From contig NZ_LELA01000055.1 of NCBI RefSeq assembly GCF_001677955.1, forward strand, positions 62,001 through 126,000: 64,000 nt of DNA, read 5' to 3'. Each line of letters begins with the position of its first letter. Positions within the stretch are counted from its first letter, which is position 1. The notes under the pieces were generated by a model. It was not told the origin of the DNA. It was given only the letters and a program-made list of their open reading frames with translations, and ran no database searches. This DNA is from Chryseobacterium sp. BGARF1. Lineage in GTDB: Bacteria; Bacteroidota; Bacteroidia; Flavobacteriales; Weeksellaceae. Positions 9,278 through 19,014 of the stretch are shown piece after piece. The translations under genes and the position numbers were made by a program.

Positions 9278-11776
9278 TTATTTTTTCATGATTTTTTGAT
9301 TGAATATTCCTTCTTTAGTTTTGACCTGTAAGAAATAAACACCACTTTTTAAACTTGTCATATCAATTTTTGAAATGTTTTCATTTATTGTTTTAACAAC
9401 TTGTCCGACTGAGTTTGATATAATTACCTGCTCAACTGAACTGTTTTTTGGTGTAGAAATAGTAAGTATAGAATTGACAGGATTTGGATAAACATTTAAT
9501 GTTTCTAATCTGTTTTCCTGGGTGGCTAAAACTCCTGCAGTATTAAATACTGTTTTAAAATAAAATAGATTGGCAACACTTCCTTTTGTTATAGTATGTG
9601 ATCCGGGAGCAATATTCGGAATTGTTATAATACCTGCTGTAGCAGTATAATTTACATTGTCAAATTTTACAGTGCCGTTAAAAGTGGGGTCCAGAACTAA
9701 CGTTAAAGTAGAAGTTTGTAAAGTGCTGTACGTTATGGATGTTGCTGATTCTAATTTTAAACGTTTTGTTAGAGTTGCTCCATCATAGGTTGCAGATCCG
9801 TCGGTAGAGTTCATGTTTGCTGATGTGAATGTATAGAACGTACTGTTTAAAGCAGATGTAGTAAAATTATGGATTTCGTTACCTTGAGGGGTTCCCGGCG
9901 CAATCACACTAATACTGCCAGTTCCTGAAACTGATGTTCCGGCTGATCCGACAGTATTTACAGTGAAACTCACATCGTCAGTAGGATTTCCAGATATCGT
10001 CACTGTTTTATTGGTCGTATTTTTCACGAAATTTACTCCTGAAGCAGGCAATCCAGATACTGTTACATCAGTGGCTGTTCCGCCCCATGTAAATATCATC
10101 GGTGCCATTGCTGTGGCAGTGATCACTGTTTGGTCATTATTAGAAGGTATGCTTAATGTCTGTGAACTTACTGTAGGTGAAGCGATTCCCTGAACTGAAA
10201 TAAGAGATGATGTATAATTCTGTAATAATGCCATTAATCCTAAATTGACTGCAGAACTTGTATCATCTCCTGCATTGTTGAATGTCCAGCTAATATCACC
10301 ACCAGAAACTCTTCCTGAATATTGCATCGTTTTATCTCTTGCTACAACAGGGCTGTCTACAACCAAAGAATTAATATATAATGAAGGATTAGTGTCAAAA
10401 TTGTTATAAGTGGCACCCCCTTGTACAGCAGTGATACTACTTCCCAAAACTTCGTTCCTGCTTGTTGCAACATAAGCATCAAACTGAGTAAGTGCCGTTG
10501 AACTGTATGGAATAAAAGCGGTCTGGCCAGTCATATAGTTGTTGTGAGCTTTGATCATGCCTCCGTTCTCATTAGAAAAAGTTCCGGGTGCACCTCCTGC
10601 AATGTCTGTACCTTGCTTAGAAATCAACATAGGATATTTACAGTTTCTGAAATAATTACCCTCTACAAATACCGACGAACCTAATGTAGATCCTACACCA
10701 TATTTTGAGTTTCCATCATAATAATTGTTATAAACATGGGCTGAAAAGAAACGTACACGAGGATGTCTAGAGTCTGAATGGTCAAACCAATTGTGATGGT
10801 AAGTAATGTATAGATCTGCAGTGGTACCCTCACTTAAACCTAAAAGACAACTCTTCCCATTATCCCAAAAGTGATTATATGAAAATGTTACATACGTAGA
10901 TTTTTTTGCATCAAGGGCGCCATCACCTTTTGCCTGATCGGCATCTGATCCTGGTGCACCGTAAAAGAGATCATTATTGTGAGCCCATATATAAGTATTG
11001 TCTTGTTGCAAACTAAGATTATCTCCCTCAGAAGCATCAGTAAGCATAAATCCTAAGTTACGAACTTCAATATTCGTTGCTGTTTTTATTCTGATCCCCC
11101 AGCCGTTTACCAGCGCATCAGAACCAACCCCTTCAAAAGTGATAGAGCTTGCTGCAATTTTTTTGTTTTCAATCACAATATCTCCATTGAGCATATAGTT
11201 GGGATCTGTAACATTCCCAATTAATCTGATAACGAGTGGTCGGAAATCTAAACCTTTCTTGAATCCATCTAAAATAGACTGTAAACCAACACAGGGATTA
11301 GAATTAGCTCCTGTAACATTCATCGAAACAGTATTTTTGGTATCCTGAGTAATGTATAAAACGACAGCATTCGCCTTTAATGTTCCATCAAGATTGTATG
11401 CTCCGGGTACTCTTCCGTTATGATGTGCAAATCCGGTTCTATCGTGTGCTGTTACGGTTATTGGTGCCGATACGGTCGCTGGCCCGTCTACGTTCCCGAT
11501 GACAGGAACCACCTTCATGGTATAGACTCCTGGGCTGAGTCCTAATGCATCTGCTCTGTAATATGATCCATAATTACGGATCAGTTGTGTGTCGATAATT
11601 TGATCAGTAAAATTTCCACCGGTATAATAGACTTTATAGCTATCGGCCCCAATTACGGGTGTCCATTTAATATAGGCGGTCTCCATCCAGCCTGTTGCTT
11701 GCGTAATAGTTGTGTTTTGTGCTGCTATTTTCAGAAAACTGAAAAAGCACAGTAAGTAAGTTAAAATTTTTTTCAT
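9278..11776 (-). CDS. Secreted polysaccharide lyase family 1 pectate lyase with T9SS sorting domain
   Basis: 832 residues. A Sec signal peptide (MKKILTYLLCFFSFLKIAAQ) is followed by a fibronectin III-like module (about 22-110), then a parallel beta-helix lyase domain with the pectate lyase signature blocks DGALDAKKSTYVTFSYNHF and YHHNWFDHSDSRHPRVRF, the latter holding the catalytic and calcium-site region. Ig-like linkers come next, and a C-terminal type A sorting domain starting at LNVYPNP and ending in a basic tail targets it to the type IX secretion system. It would depolymerise pectin by beta-elimination outside the cell. It is a single-gene unit with a 438-nt upstream gap. Confidence 0.9.
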   Translation of the reverse strand: MKKILTYLLCFFSFLKIAAQNTTITQATGWMETAYIKWTPVIGADSYKVYYTGGNFTDQIIDTQLIRNYGSYYRADALGLSPGVYTMKVVPVIGNVDGPATVSAPITVTAHDRTGFAHHNGRVPGAYNLDGTLKANAVVLYITQDTKNTVSMNVTGANSNPCVGLQSILDGFKKGLDFRPLVIRLIGNVTDPNYMLNGDIVIENKKIAASSITFEGVGSDALVNGWGIRIKTATNIEVRNLGFMLTDASEGDNLSLQQDNTYIWAHNNDLFYGAPGSDADQAKGDGALDAKKSTYVTFSYNHFWDNGKSCLLGLSEGTTADLYITYHHNWFDHSDSRHPRVRFFSAHVYNNYYDGNSKYGVGSTLGSSVFVEGNYFRNCKYPMLISKQGTDIAGGAPGTFSNENGGMIKAHNNYMTGQTAFIPYSSTALTQFDAYVATSRNEVLGSSITAVQGGATYNNFDTNPSLYINSLVVDSPVVARDKTMQYSGRVSGGDISWTFNNAGDDTSSAVNLGLMALLQNYTSSLISVQGIASPTVSSQTLSIPSNNDQTVITATAMAPMIFTWGGTATDVTVSGLPASGVNFVKNTTNKTVTISGNPTDDVSFTVNTVGSAGTSVSGTGSISVIAPGTPQGNEIHNFTTSALNSTFYTFTSANMNSTDGSATYDGATLTKRLKLESATSITYSTLQTSTLTLVLDPTFNGTVKFDNVNYTATAGIITIPNIAPGSHTITKGSVANLFYFKTVFNTAGVLATQENRLETLNVYPNPVNSILTISTPKNSSVEQVIISNSVGQVVKTINENISKIDMTSLKSGVYFLQVKTKEGIFNQKIMKK

Positions 11777-12214
11777 GACGTTAATAGTTTAAGTTAATAG
11801 CATATTAATATGATAAAATGTAATCGATTGCACTAAATATATATAAATAATTAATACAATTAATTGAATTATTAATAACTTAAAAAATACTTGTTATAAT
11901 AAGTTTTTAATAACCTTTGTTTTGAATCGGTTTTTCTATTTTTGAAATGATTTAATTGATAAAATAGTTTTTATCTGTATTGAATGTTTTGTATTGCAAC
12001 GAAAATTAATTATTTATAGCTTTATTAAAAATTTTTCTTTTTATCTATTTATGAATAGATTTGTTTGAAAATAATAAATAATGTAATTGCTTTTTCTAAA
12101 GGATGTTAATTTAATGTTACGGATTTAGACAGATAATCATGAAAATTAGAAATTTTTCTTTTTAAATGATTATCTGCAATGCTTTTTAACCAATACTTAA
12201 AATTTGTTGAGATA
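11777..12214. other. AT-rich intergenic region upstream of the pectate lyase gene
   Basis: 438 bases, very AT-rich, between the start of the pectate lyase gene and the end of prmC. It probably carries the lyase promoter, but no clean TAnnTTTG box was found on the minus strand. No ORF, RNA gene or strong hairpin was recognised. Confidence 0.5.
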
Positions 12215-13063
12215 TTATTTTATACCAAAAATAAAACGGTCATTTCCGCTGAGATCTTTAATAAGCTCACTGTGAGAAAAGTCTTTGTATAATGCTAAAG
12301 TTTCTTGTCCTAATTTCTGATTGATTTCTAAGAACAGCAAACCGTTTTTATTTAAATGTTTTTTAGAATCTTCTGCAATTTTTCGGTAAAAGATCAAAGC
12401 ATCAGAGGTGGGAGAAAATAGTGCCATCGTAGGCTCAAATCCCTTTACAGAGTTTGCGATCTCTTTCTCTTCATCAATCCCGATATAGGGTGGATTTGAT
12501 ATGATAATATCAAAGTTTTTATTTAACTCCAAACTCAAATAATCAGCATGAATAAAATTGATTTCAAGCTGGTGAAGATCTGCATTTTTTTTGGCAACCT
12601 CTAAAGCTTTTTTCGAAAAATCAATCGATGTAACTTCCGCTTCTGGGAAATGTTTCTTTAAAACCAAAGGAATAATTCCGCTTCCGGTTCCGATGTCTAA
12701 AACTTGGAGATTTGAGATTTGAGATTTGAGATTTGAGATTTTCTGAATCGTAATTTCAAGTAATTCCTCAGTTTCAGGGCGTGGAATAAGCACATTTTCA
12801 TCAACAAAAATCTTCATTCCATAAAATTCGGTTTCACCTAAGATCTGTAAATAAGGTTTTCCTGTTTTTAATTCTGAAATGATTTGCAGGAATCTGTTTT
12901 CGTTTTCATCAGACAATTCTAGATTTGCGGATTGTCTTTGCTGAAAATTATTTAAGCCTAAAATATCTTCAGCAAAGATCTGAAATATAAAAACACTTTC
13001 AGGACCTGTATAAACTTCCGAAAGTGAATCTGAAAAATGCTTTTTAAGTTGTGATAGCGTCAT
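12215..13063 (-). CDS. prmC: Peptide chain release factor N5-glutamine methyltransferase
   Basis: 282 residues, normal for PrmC/HemK. An N-terminal helical domain is followed by a Rossmann methyltransferase with the SAM-binding motif LDIGTGSGIIPL and the catalytic, substrate-glutamine-binding motif ISNPPYI. ENVLIPRPETEEL before the fold is also characteristic. It methylates the GGQ glutamine of release factors RF1 and RF2. Between the two domains five copies of a 7-bp repeat encode a SQISNLK-type repeat. Its start overlaps the yaaA stop by one base, so the genes are coupled. Confidence 0.92.
   Translation of the reverse strand: MTLSQLKKHFSDSLSEVYTGPESVFIFQIFAEDILGLNNFQQRQSANLELSDENENRFLQIISELKTGKPYLQILGETEFYGMKIFVDENVLIPRPETEELLEITIQKISNLKSQISNLQVLDIGTGSGIIPLVLKKHFPEAEVTSIDFSKKALEVAKKNADLHQLEINFIHADYLSLELNKNFDIIISNPPYIGIDEEKEIANSVKGFEPTMALFSPTSDALIFYRKIAEDSKKHLNKNGLLFLEINQKLGQETLALYKDFSHSELIKDLSGNDRFIFGIK
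12707..12741. repeat. Five perfect 7-bp tandem repeats inside prmC
   Basis: GAGATTT is repeated five times without interruption. Seven is not a multiple of three, so gain or loss of one unit would shift the reading frame; the present number keeps prmC open. Confidence 0.95.
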
Positions 13064-13821
13064 TATCTTGTGAAAACGAGTTTAGTATCTGTCGATTTTT
13101 CCTCATCAATTCTGTAACCTTCATAGTTGAATGTTTTCACGTCATTCAAAGTTTTTGCATTGGTTTCGGCGCAAAATCTTACGACCAAGCCTCTTGCATG
13201 TTTTGTGTAAACAACGATTGTTTTCAGTTTGCCTTCTTTTATTTCGTAGAAATCAAAATCGACAACCTGATGATTGAGTTTTTTTCGGTCAACCACTTTT
13301 ATATACTCGTTACTTGCCAAATTCAGAAGAATTTCGTTCTTTTTCATTTCAGAATTAAGTAACTCAGTCACTTTTTCTGTCCAGAATCCGTAAAGGTTTT
13401 TGTAATTTTCAAATTCAAATGGCCTTCCCATTTCAAGACGGTACAACATTACTTTATCTGAAGGTTTCAACAAACCATACAGACCGGAAAGTATTCTATA
13501 GTTTTTCTGAAGATAATCAACCGCATTTTTGTCTAATGTTTTTGCATCCAAACCACGATATACTTCACCTGTAAAAGCAAACATTGCGGGAGCAGATTCT
13601 TTTGCGGTGGGTTTAGATTTCCATTTTTGGTTTCTTTCCCAATTTTCGTCTGCTAATTTTGCCGAAATTTCCATTAATTCGGAAAGATATTTTGGCGATT
13701 TATGTTTTAAATGAGATTGAATTAATTCTGCTTCTTCAATAAATCTTGGGGTAGAAGTTCTCAATAAATCTGTTGAGTTTTCTATGTTCATTAATTTTGC
13801 AGGAGAAGTTATGATTTTCAT
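13063..13821 (-). CDS. yaaA: Peroxide stress protein YaaA (UPF0246 family)
   Basis: 252 residues, the family length. The N-terminal MKIITSPAKLM, the AMFAFTGEVYRGLDA block, the LSGLYGLLKP block and the late KHARGLVVRF motif are diagnostic. In E. coli YaaA limits intracellular iron and oxidative DNA damage; that role is taken from the family. It overlaps the end of the CPBP protease gene by 4 nt and prmC by 1 nt, forming one leftward operon. Confidence 0.9.
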   Translation of the reverse strand: MKIITSPAKLMNIENSTDLLRTSTPRFIEEAELIQSHLKHKSPKYLSELMEISAKLADENWERNQKWKSKPTAKESAPAMFAFTGEVYRGLDAKTLDKNAVDYLQKNYRILSGLYGLLKPSDKVMLYRLEMGRPFEFENYKNLYGFWTEKVTELLNSEMKKNEILLNLASNEYIKVVDRKKLNHQVVDFDFYEIKEGKLKTIVVYTKHARGLVVRFCAETNAKTLNDVKTFNYEGYRIDEEKSTDTKLVFTR

Positions 13822-14525
13822 AAGGTAAGTAAAGATAAATGTTTAGAATCAATAAAATTCATGACCATCATCGAGATAAAATCTATCATGAAATGGCAGA
13901 TAATTAGAATTTTAATGTTTGAATATTTTTTATAAAATAAAGCAAATACAATCCCAATAAAAAAAGGAATTACAACCTGACCGATTGTTCCGTAAGTGCT
14001 GTGTAAAATGCCAAATAAAAGTGCTGAAACAACCACACCCAACATCGGACTGTTGTATATTTTTTCAATTCTTGGCTGAATGTAAGCCCGCATCAGTAAT
14101 TCTTCGATAGCTCCAGCGGTAAGACAAGTGAAAATGATGAGAAAATAGTTGTTATTAAATAAAATTTTGAACTCTAGAAGTCTTTTGCTTGCTTTTTCTT
14201 CGGTTAAGAAAATAATAATTGCATTGAGAAAAGCTCCGCCAAATACACAAATAAAGTATAAAGCGATTACAGCACCCAAATAAAATAAAGGGGGATACTT
14301 CTTTTCTTCCCAAACAAAGAACGACCTGTTTTCAATAAAAAAATTATAGACTACAACCAAAATTAAAATCAACCACAGAGAAAGTCTGTCGTAAAAAAAA
14401 AGATCAACCGTTAAGGTTTTATAATTCAAAAATGAATTAATTGTTGGGATTGAAAACAACATTGAAGCGGCAAGCAATACGAAAGTAAGGATTATGCCTA
14501 AAGAATATCTTCCGTTAAGACTCAT
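13818..14525 (-). CDS. CPBP family intramembrane glutamic metalloprotease
   Basis: 235 residues and about seven hydrophobic segments. The Abi/CAAX-protease motifs are present: EELLMRAYIQPRI (the EExxxR motif), LLFGILHSTYG (FxxxH) and a late HFMIDF. The family is related to Rce1-type prenyl proteases; bacterial substrates are mostly unknown. It lies between the Sua5-like gene and yaaA in one leftward operon. Confidence 0.85.
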   Translation of the reverse strand: MSLNGRYSLGIILTFVLLAASMLFSIPTINSFLNYKTLTVDLFFYDRLSLWLILILVVVYNFFIENRSFFVWEEKKYPPLFYLGAVIALYFICVFGGAFLNAIIIFLTEEKASKRLLEFKILFNNNYFLIIFTCLTAGAIEELLMRAYIQPRIEKIYNSPMLGVVVSALLFGILHSTYGTIGQVVIPFFIGIVFALFYKKYSNIKILIICHFMIDFISMMVMNFIDSKHLSLLTL

Positions 14526-14538
14526 TTTACCAATCGTT

Positions 14539-15150
14539 CTAAATTTCTCCTTTTCCCTGACGAATTATTTCCGGCTCGCCCGATGTAAGGTCTACAATGG
14601 TTGAGGCAATATTGTCTCCATAACCTGAGTCTATTACAATATCAACCAAGTGGTCATATTTTTCAGCAATCAGTTCCGGATCTGTAGAGTATTCAAGGAT
14701 TTCATCATCATCTCTAATGGAAGTTGATGCAATAGGGTGTCCCAGTTTTTCAACGATTAATTGTGGAATTGAATGATCAGGTACACGAATACCAATCGTT
14801 TTATGACCCTTATATGCTAAAGGTAAACTTTTATTCGCTTCCAGAATAAATGTGAACGGACCAGGAAGATGGCTTTTCAAAAATCTGAAAACAGAAGTAT
14901 CAATAGGTCTTGTAAAGTCTGATAAATGGCTCAAATCATTACAGATAATCGAGAATTTTGATTTCTCCAGTTTCTGTTTTTTTATTTGTGCCAGTTTTTC
15001 CATGGCTTTGATATCAAAAATATTACAGCCTAAAGCATAAATCGTGTCAGACGGATAAATAATCAGTCCGCCATTATTCAGGGTTTTAATAACCTCATTG
15101 ATAAGGTTTTCCTGAGGATTGTCGGGATAAATTTTCAAAATTTTTGCCAT
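14539..15150 (-). CDS. L-threonylcarbamoyladenylate synthase (Sua5/YciO/YrdC family)
   Basis: 203 residues from the ATG at 15150; an upstream in-frame TTG would add two residues and is less likely. The YrdC fold motifs are visible: GGLIIYPSDTIYALGCN, KKQKLEKSKFSI with the ATP and bicarbonate pocket, PGPFTFILEA, TIGIRVPDH and ASTIVDLTS near the end. The family makes threonylcarbamoyl-AMP for t6A37 of ANN-decoding tRNAs. It lacks the extra C-terminal Sua5 domain, so YrdC/TsaC-like or YciO-like remain open. It is the first gene of the leftward operon ending at prmC. Confidence 0.8.
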   Translation of the reverse strand: MAKILKIYPDNPQENLINEVIKTLNNGGLIIYPSDTIYALGCNIFDIKAMEKLAQIKKQKLEKSKFSIICNDLSHLSDFTRPIDTSVFRFLKSHLPGPFTFILEANKSLPLAYKGHKTIGIRVPDHSIPQLIVEKLGHPIASTSIRDDDEILEYSTDPELIAEKYDHLVDIVIDSGYGDNIASTIVDLTSGEPEIIRQGKGEI

Positions 15151-15209
15151 AAACAAATGTACGAATATTTAAATAAATTTCATAAAAGTGCTTTATTTAA
15201 AAGGATTGC

Positions 15210-15239
15210 TTGCTATTTTCAAATATATTCGTATATTTG
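15210..15239 (+). promoter_or_regulatory. Promoter of the initiator tRNA array
   Basis: TTG at 15210-15212, a 19-nt spacer, then TATATTTG at 15232-15239, a full match to the Bacteroidota -33/-7 promoter. The first tRNA starts 12 nt downstream. Confidence 0.8.
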
Positions 15240-15250
15240 CAATCCAATAT

Positions 15251-15323
<73 letters not shown>

Positions 15324-15362
15324 CTAAGCAAAGTGTTTTCGATAAACACTATAAAGAAATAT

Positions 15363-15435
<73 letters not shown>

Positions 15436-15468
15436 CTACGAAGCTTTTTTAAGCTTAAAATGGTACAT

Positions 15469-15541
<73 letters not shown>

Positions 15542-15579
15542 CTAAAAAAGTGCTTTCGGTAAGCACTATAAAGATACAC

Positions 15580-15652
<73 letters not shown>

Positions 15653-15690
15653 CTAATAAAGTGCTGTCGATTAGCACTATAAAGATATAT

Positions 15691-15763
<73 letters not shown>

Positions 15764-15854
15764 CTATTTTTTTTAAGAGAATAAATACATTAACGCTATT
15801 AAGATTTGCTTCAAAACAATTTTGATTAGAAATGTATCTATTCTCTTTTTCTTT

Positions 15855-15891
15855 GTCACGAATCTCGTCACGTTAAAAAAAAAGTCGTGAC
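15855..15891. other. Integrase arm-type sites at the left prophage end
   Basis: GTCACG at 15855-15860 and 15867-15872 in direct orientation, plus the inverted copy CGTGAC at 15886-15891. A matching direct pair lies at 58035-58051 near the other junction. Paired short repeats about 90 bp inside the core are typical of tyrosine-integrase arm sites. Confidence 0.6.
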
Positions 15892-15979
15892 AGTCGGTTA
15901 TAAAATTCTACTTATGATCGGACAAAATCAATTATTACCATTTATTAAGAGCAGAGATGTTAACAACATATTTGCACCT

Positions 15980-17089
15980 ATGGATTATACATTTTATTTA
16001 AAAAATGAACCTGATAAGCGAGGGAGAAAGCCCGTTTACATTAATATTAATGTAGGAGGTCGGAGAAAGAGAATTCCTGCTGCAGTAAAAATTGAAGAGA
16101 AGTATTGGGATTCTAAAAATATGAGAATTATTGATACTGCAGAAAGCCGTGATGAGCATCTACTTTTAAAACAAATTGATGCAAAAATTACATCTATAAG
16201 AATGAAGCATCGTCTTTCTGAAGTTCCATTGACATTACAATCTTTTTTGGACCAGCTAAAAACAGCTCCTTCTACGGTTGATTTTGGCCAATTTTATAAA
16301 AGTATCCGGGACATTCAACCGATGAAACAAAATACACTGGCGAAGCATGATTCGGTGTTTGAAAAACTGAAGGATTTCAGAGCACTTGTTGCATTTCAAG
16401 ATATCAATTATAAATTTTTTGATGAATTTAGAGCGCACTTAAAAACCCAATATAAAAATGCTCAGTCAACAATAAATTCAAATGTGGCTGTTCTGAAGAA
16501 ATATTTATCACTTGCTGAGAAGTATGGAATTAAGCTAGGTCTTGATTTAGACGATGTTCAGGTTGGTGATACCGGAGGAAGAATCGTTTGGCTGGATGAG
16601 AAGGAGATTAGCAAATTACATGAATATTATTTTTCGAGCTTTATTCCTGAAAATTATAAACTTTCCCTTGGCTATTTTTTAATTGCATGTTACACAGGGT
16701 TACGAATTTCAGATGTGAAAGCAAGGAAAAGAGAAGAAATGCTTGAGGAGTTTCTTCGAGTAGTATCATTTAAGGGAGGTAAAGATTTAACACTTTTTCT
16801 CATTCCCAAAGTGCACGATATCATAAATTCAAATACGGATTTATTCTCGACATTCTGGACAGAAGTTACTATGAATAAGCATCTAAAAAAAATATCTAAC
16901 ACATGTGGAATTAGAAAACGTCTCTATTTTCATGTTGGCAGACACTCATTCGCCACCAACTATCTTATAAAAGGAGGTCAAATTGAAAACCTGCAGACAA
17001 TTTTGGGACATACTAAAATTATGACAACTATGAAATATGTACATGTTGCCAAAGATACTGCAGCTCGTAGTATGATGCTTATGCAATGA
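15980..17089 (+). CDS. Tyrosine recombinase, prophage integrase
   Basis: 369 residues from the ATG at 15980, where the family's arm-binding domain begins (FYLKNEPDKRGRKPVYINI). In-frame starts at 15914 (ATG) and 15887 (GTG) would add 22 or 31 residues that overlap the arm sites. A SAM-like core-binding domain covers about 90-190. The catalytic domain has TGLRISDV (first arginine), HVGRHSFATN (HxxRH), LGHTKIMTTMKYVHV (histidine and nucleophile tyrosine). It should integrate and excise the prophage at the initiator tRNA. It is convergent with the tail gene at 17101. Confidence 0.92.
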   Translation: MDYTFYLKNEPDKRGRKPVYININVGGRRKRIPAAVKIEEKYWDSKNMRIIDTAESRDEHLLLKQIDAKITSIRMKHRLSEVPLTLQSFLDQLKTAPSTVDFGQFYKSIRDIQPMKQNTLAKHDSVFEKLKDFRALVAFQDINYKFFDEFRAHLKTQYKNAQSTINSNVAVLKKYLSLAEKYGIKLGLDLDDVQVGDTGGRIVWLDEKEISKLHEYYFSSFIPENYKLSLGYFLIACYTGLRISDVKARKREEMLEEFLRVVSFKGGKDLTLFLIPKVHDIINSNTDLFSTFWTEVTMNKHLKKISNTCGIRKRLYFHVGRHSFATNYLIKGGQIENLQTILGHTKIMTTMKYVHVAKDTAARSMMLMQ

Positions 17090-17091
17090 TT

Positions 17092-17117
17092 AAACGGAGA
17101 TTAATAAGTCTCCGTTT
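17092..17117. terminator. Bidirectional terminator between integrase and tail genes
   Basis: AAACGGAGA and TCTCCGTTT form a 9-bp stem with an 8-nt loop between the two convergent genes, overlapping the end of the leftward one. Confidence 0.7.
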
Positions 17118-18942
17118 CAATTTCAACACTATAATATTTGTCAGATAAAGAATTTTTCACCCAGGATTTTATAAAGTGTTTTTTCTTGTAAGCATAAATT
17201 TCACTACGAATATTAAATTTTCTAAGTTTTGATTTTAAGGCAATAAACCCCCATTTGAAAATAAAATTTGTCAACCTGGATAAAAAATAATCTTTCAATT
17301 CTTCAGCAAGTGCTATTCCGTGCATTCCATCTGGATTCTTTGCATGATTATCGCCGTTATTATTTAATCCATCGTAATATATAAGCATTAAAGCGGCACC
17401 TTCATCAAAGACTTTTACTGTTGTATTTGATCTGAATGTTGTAGTTGGTAAACAAAAACCATTGATTGAAATTTCGGTAGTGTCTTTAGGAACTGATGAA
17501 ACATTCAGTTGATATCCGCTTTCATCGAAGAAAATATTTTCAATATTAACTCCTTTAACTTCAGGAAATTTGAGATTAAAATATTTCTTGTCATTTTTAC
17601 TTCGAAATGGGTCTTCTATTTCAAATTCCTGAAAATCTTCCGGTTCTTTCGTCTTGTCAATCACAATTCTATTCATAATTGCAATGCCATTTTCAAATGT
17701 CAAATCGTAATTTCTCCAGTTTTTAATAATATTGACGAGTTCACCAAATGTCATCTCTGGAACAGCTCGCTTGAGATTAACACGATTTAAGTTAAAAATA
17801 AAAGGAATTGGATCTCCAGAAGTTGTATTTTGTCGCATTGGATTAATGTTGATTTCTGCAATTCCAATGTTAATATTATCAGAACCCAACTGATCGTTAA
17901 AAACATGTCCGAAATATTCAAGTGTAATTACCGGACTTGTTTCAGCTTCATTTATTCCTATTTCAATAACTTTATCAAAATTAAAATAAGGAGTTCCAGC
18001 ACTTCCGTAAACATTCAAAACAACTCCGTTTTTTTTTATTTGTAATGTGCAGTTAGAATCATTGTTGTTGAAGCATTTTCCCAGAATTCTATATTTCCCT
18101 GGTGCATCGATTGTAAACGATTTTTGCCAACGCCCAAACGGTTGTCCAAAATAATCCTGATTGTCGTAAAATTCATTAGTATAAACATAAGACTTTTGAT
18201 ATTCCTGATCAGCAGTCGTAAAGTACTGTTCAGAAGAATAAATTCCTCTTTGTTTTAATTTTGGATCTTCAAGAATATCTCCAGTCAATCTAAACCCAGC
18301 ATCTAAAAAACCCTGCTTTAAAACATGCAATAAATAAGGTACTGGATGAATAATATTTCGATTGACACAATCCCACCCATTCGCATTTTCCTGAATCTCA
18401 TTTCTTGTGAATATTTTTACGGAATTTCCTGCAGGTCGTACTCTATCATTTAAAAATGATCCGAAATATTTCCATCCCTCACTTTCAAGATCAAATTCTT
18501 CAGTGTACATTTTCGGAAAATTGTAATTTGTTTCAGGATATTTTTTGGTGACAATTTCATTAGCGTGATCATAGATATCTGAAACTTCCTTATATTCTAA
18601 TGGTAGTTCAGAAAGCATCTTGTCAAAATTTGGAAGTTCTTCAAAACCTGACTCAATCTGAATTTTTGCACTTTTATTTCTAAAATCTGAAAAGGTCAAA
18701 GTTCCTTGCATTGTACGCCCCTCAAAGACATGCTGTCCTTTATGAATTAAGGGTAAATTAGCATTGGAAAAGGAGGAATATTGTGCTACTTTACTTAAAA
18801 AATTTCTATCATAATTGATATCTACAGGTAAAGTATATTTTGTCCAAATACTATCTTTAAATCTTGGATTTTCTTCAGTGAAATTCGTTTTTATACCGGT
18901 TAAGTCAATTTCGAAATTTTCCGTAACAAACTTATCTTTCAT
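17101..18942 (-). CDS. Tail-tip or tail-associated structural protein (unassigned)
   Basis: 613 residues, not assignable to a named family by eye. It is the last leftward gene, behind the tape measure and an Ig-rich protein, which is where phages keep tail-tip and baseplate proteins. The sequence is beta-rich with many aromatic and asparagine residues and no signal peptide or transmembrane segment. It is its own transcription unit: a terminator and a GTCCTTT-type promoter lie directly upstream, 39 nt before the start. Host recognition or tail-tip assembly is an inference from position. Confidence 0.6.
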   Translation of the reverse strand: MKDKFVTENFEIDLTGIKTNFTEENPRFKDSIWTKYTLPVDINYDRNFLSKVAQYSSFSNANLPLIHKGQHVFEGRTMQGTLTFSDFRNKSAKIQIESGFEELPNFDKMLSELPLEYKEVSDIYDHANEIVTKKYPETNYNFPKMYTEEFDLESEGWKYFGSFLNDRVRPAGNSVKIFTRNEIQENANGWDCVNRNIIHPVPYLLHVLKQGFLDAGFRLTGDILEDPKLKQRGIYSSEQYFTTADQEYQKSYVYTNEFYDNQDYFGQPFGRWQKSFTIDAPGKYRILGKCFNNNDSNCTLQIKKNGVVLNVYGSAGTPYFNFDKVIEIGINEAETSPVITLEYFGHVFNDQLGSDNINIGIAEININPMRQNTTSGDPIPFIFNLNRVNLKRAVPEMTFGELVNIIKNWRNYDLTFENGIAIMNRIVIDKTKEPEDFQEFEIEDPFRSKNDKKYFNLKFPEVKGVNIENIFFDESGYQLNVSSVPKDTTEISINGFCLPTTTFRSNTTVKVFDEGAALMLIYYDGLNNNGDNHAKNPDGMHGIALAEELKDYFLSRLTNFIFKWGFIALKSKLRKFNIRSEIYAYKKKHFIKSWVKNSLSDKYYSVEIETETY

Positions 18943-18952
18943 ATTTTTTCAT

Positions 18953-18987
18953 GCAATATGAAAGCTTAATAAAAAGTTTTAAAGGAC
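18953..18987 (-). promoter_or_regulatory. Late-type promoter motif P1
   Basis: On the minus strand GTCCTTT, 20 nt, CATATTGC. The start codon of the gene ending at 17101 follows. The T-run of the preceding terminator abuts the first box. Confidence 0.7.
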
Positions 18988-18992
18988 AAAAA

Positions 18993-19010
18993 AACCGCTT
19001 AAAAGCGGTT
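18993..19010 (-). terminator. Terminator after the Ig-rich tail protein
   Basis: AACCGCTT and AAGCGGTT form an 8-bp stem with a tight loop, followed on the minus strand by seven T residues. It lies a few bases after the stop codon at 19015. Confidence 0.85.
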
Positions 19011-19014
19011 TATA

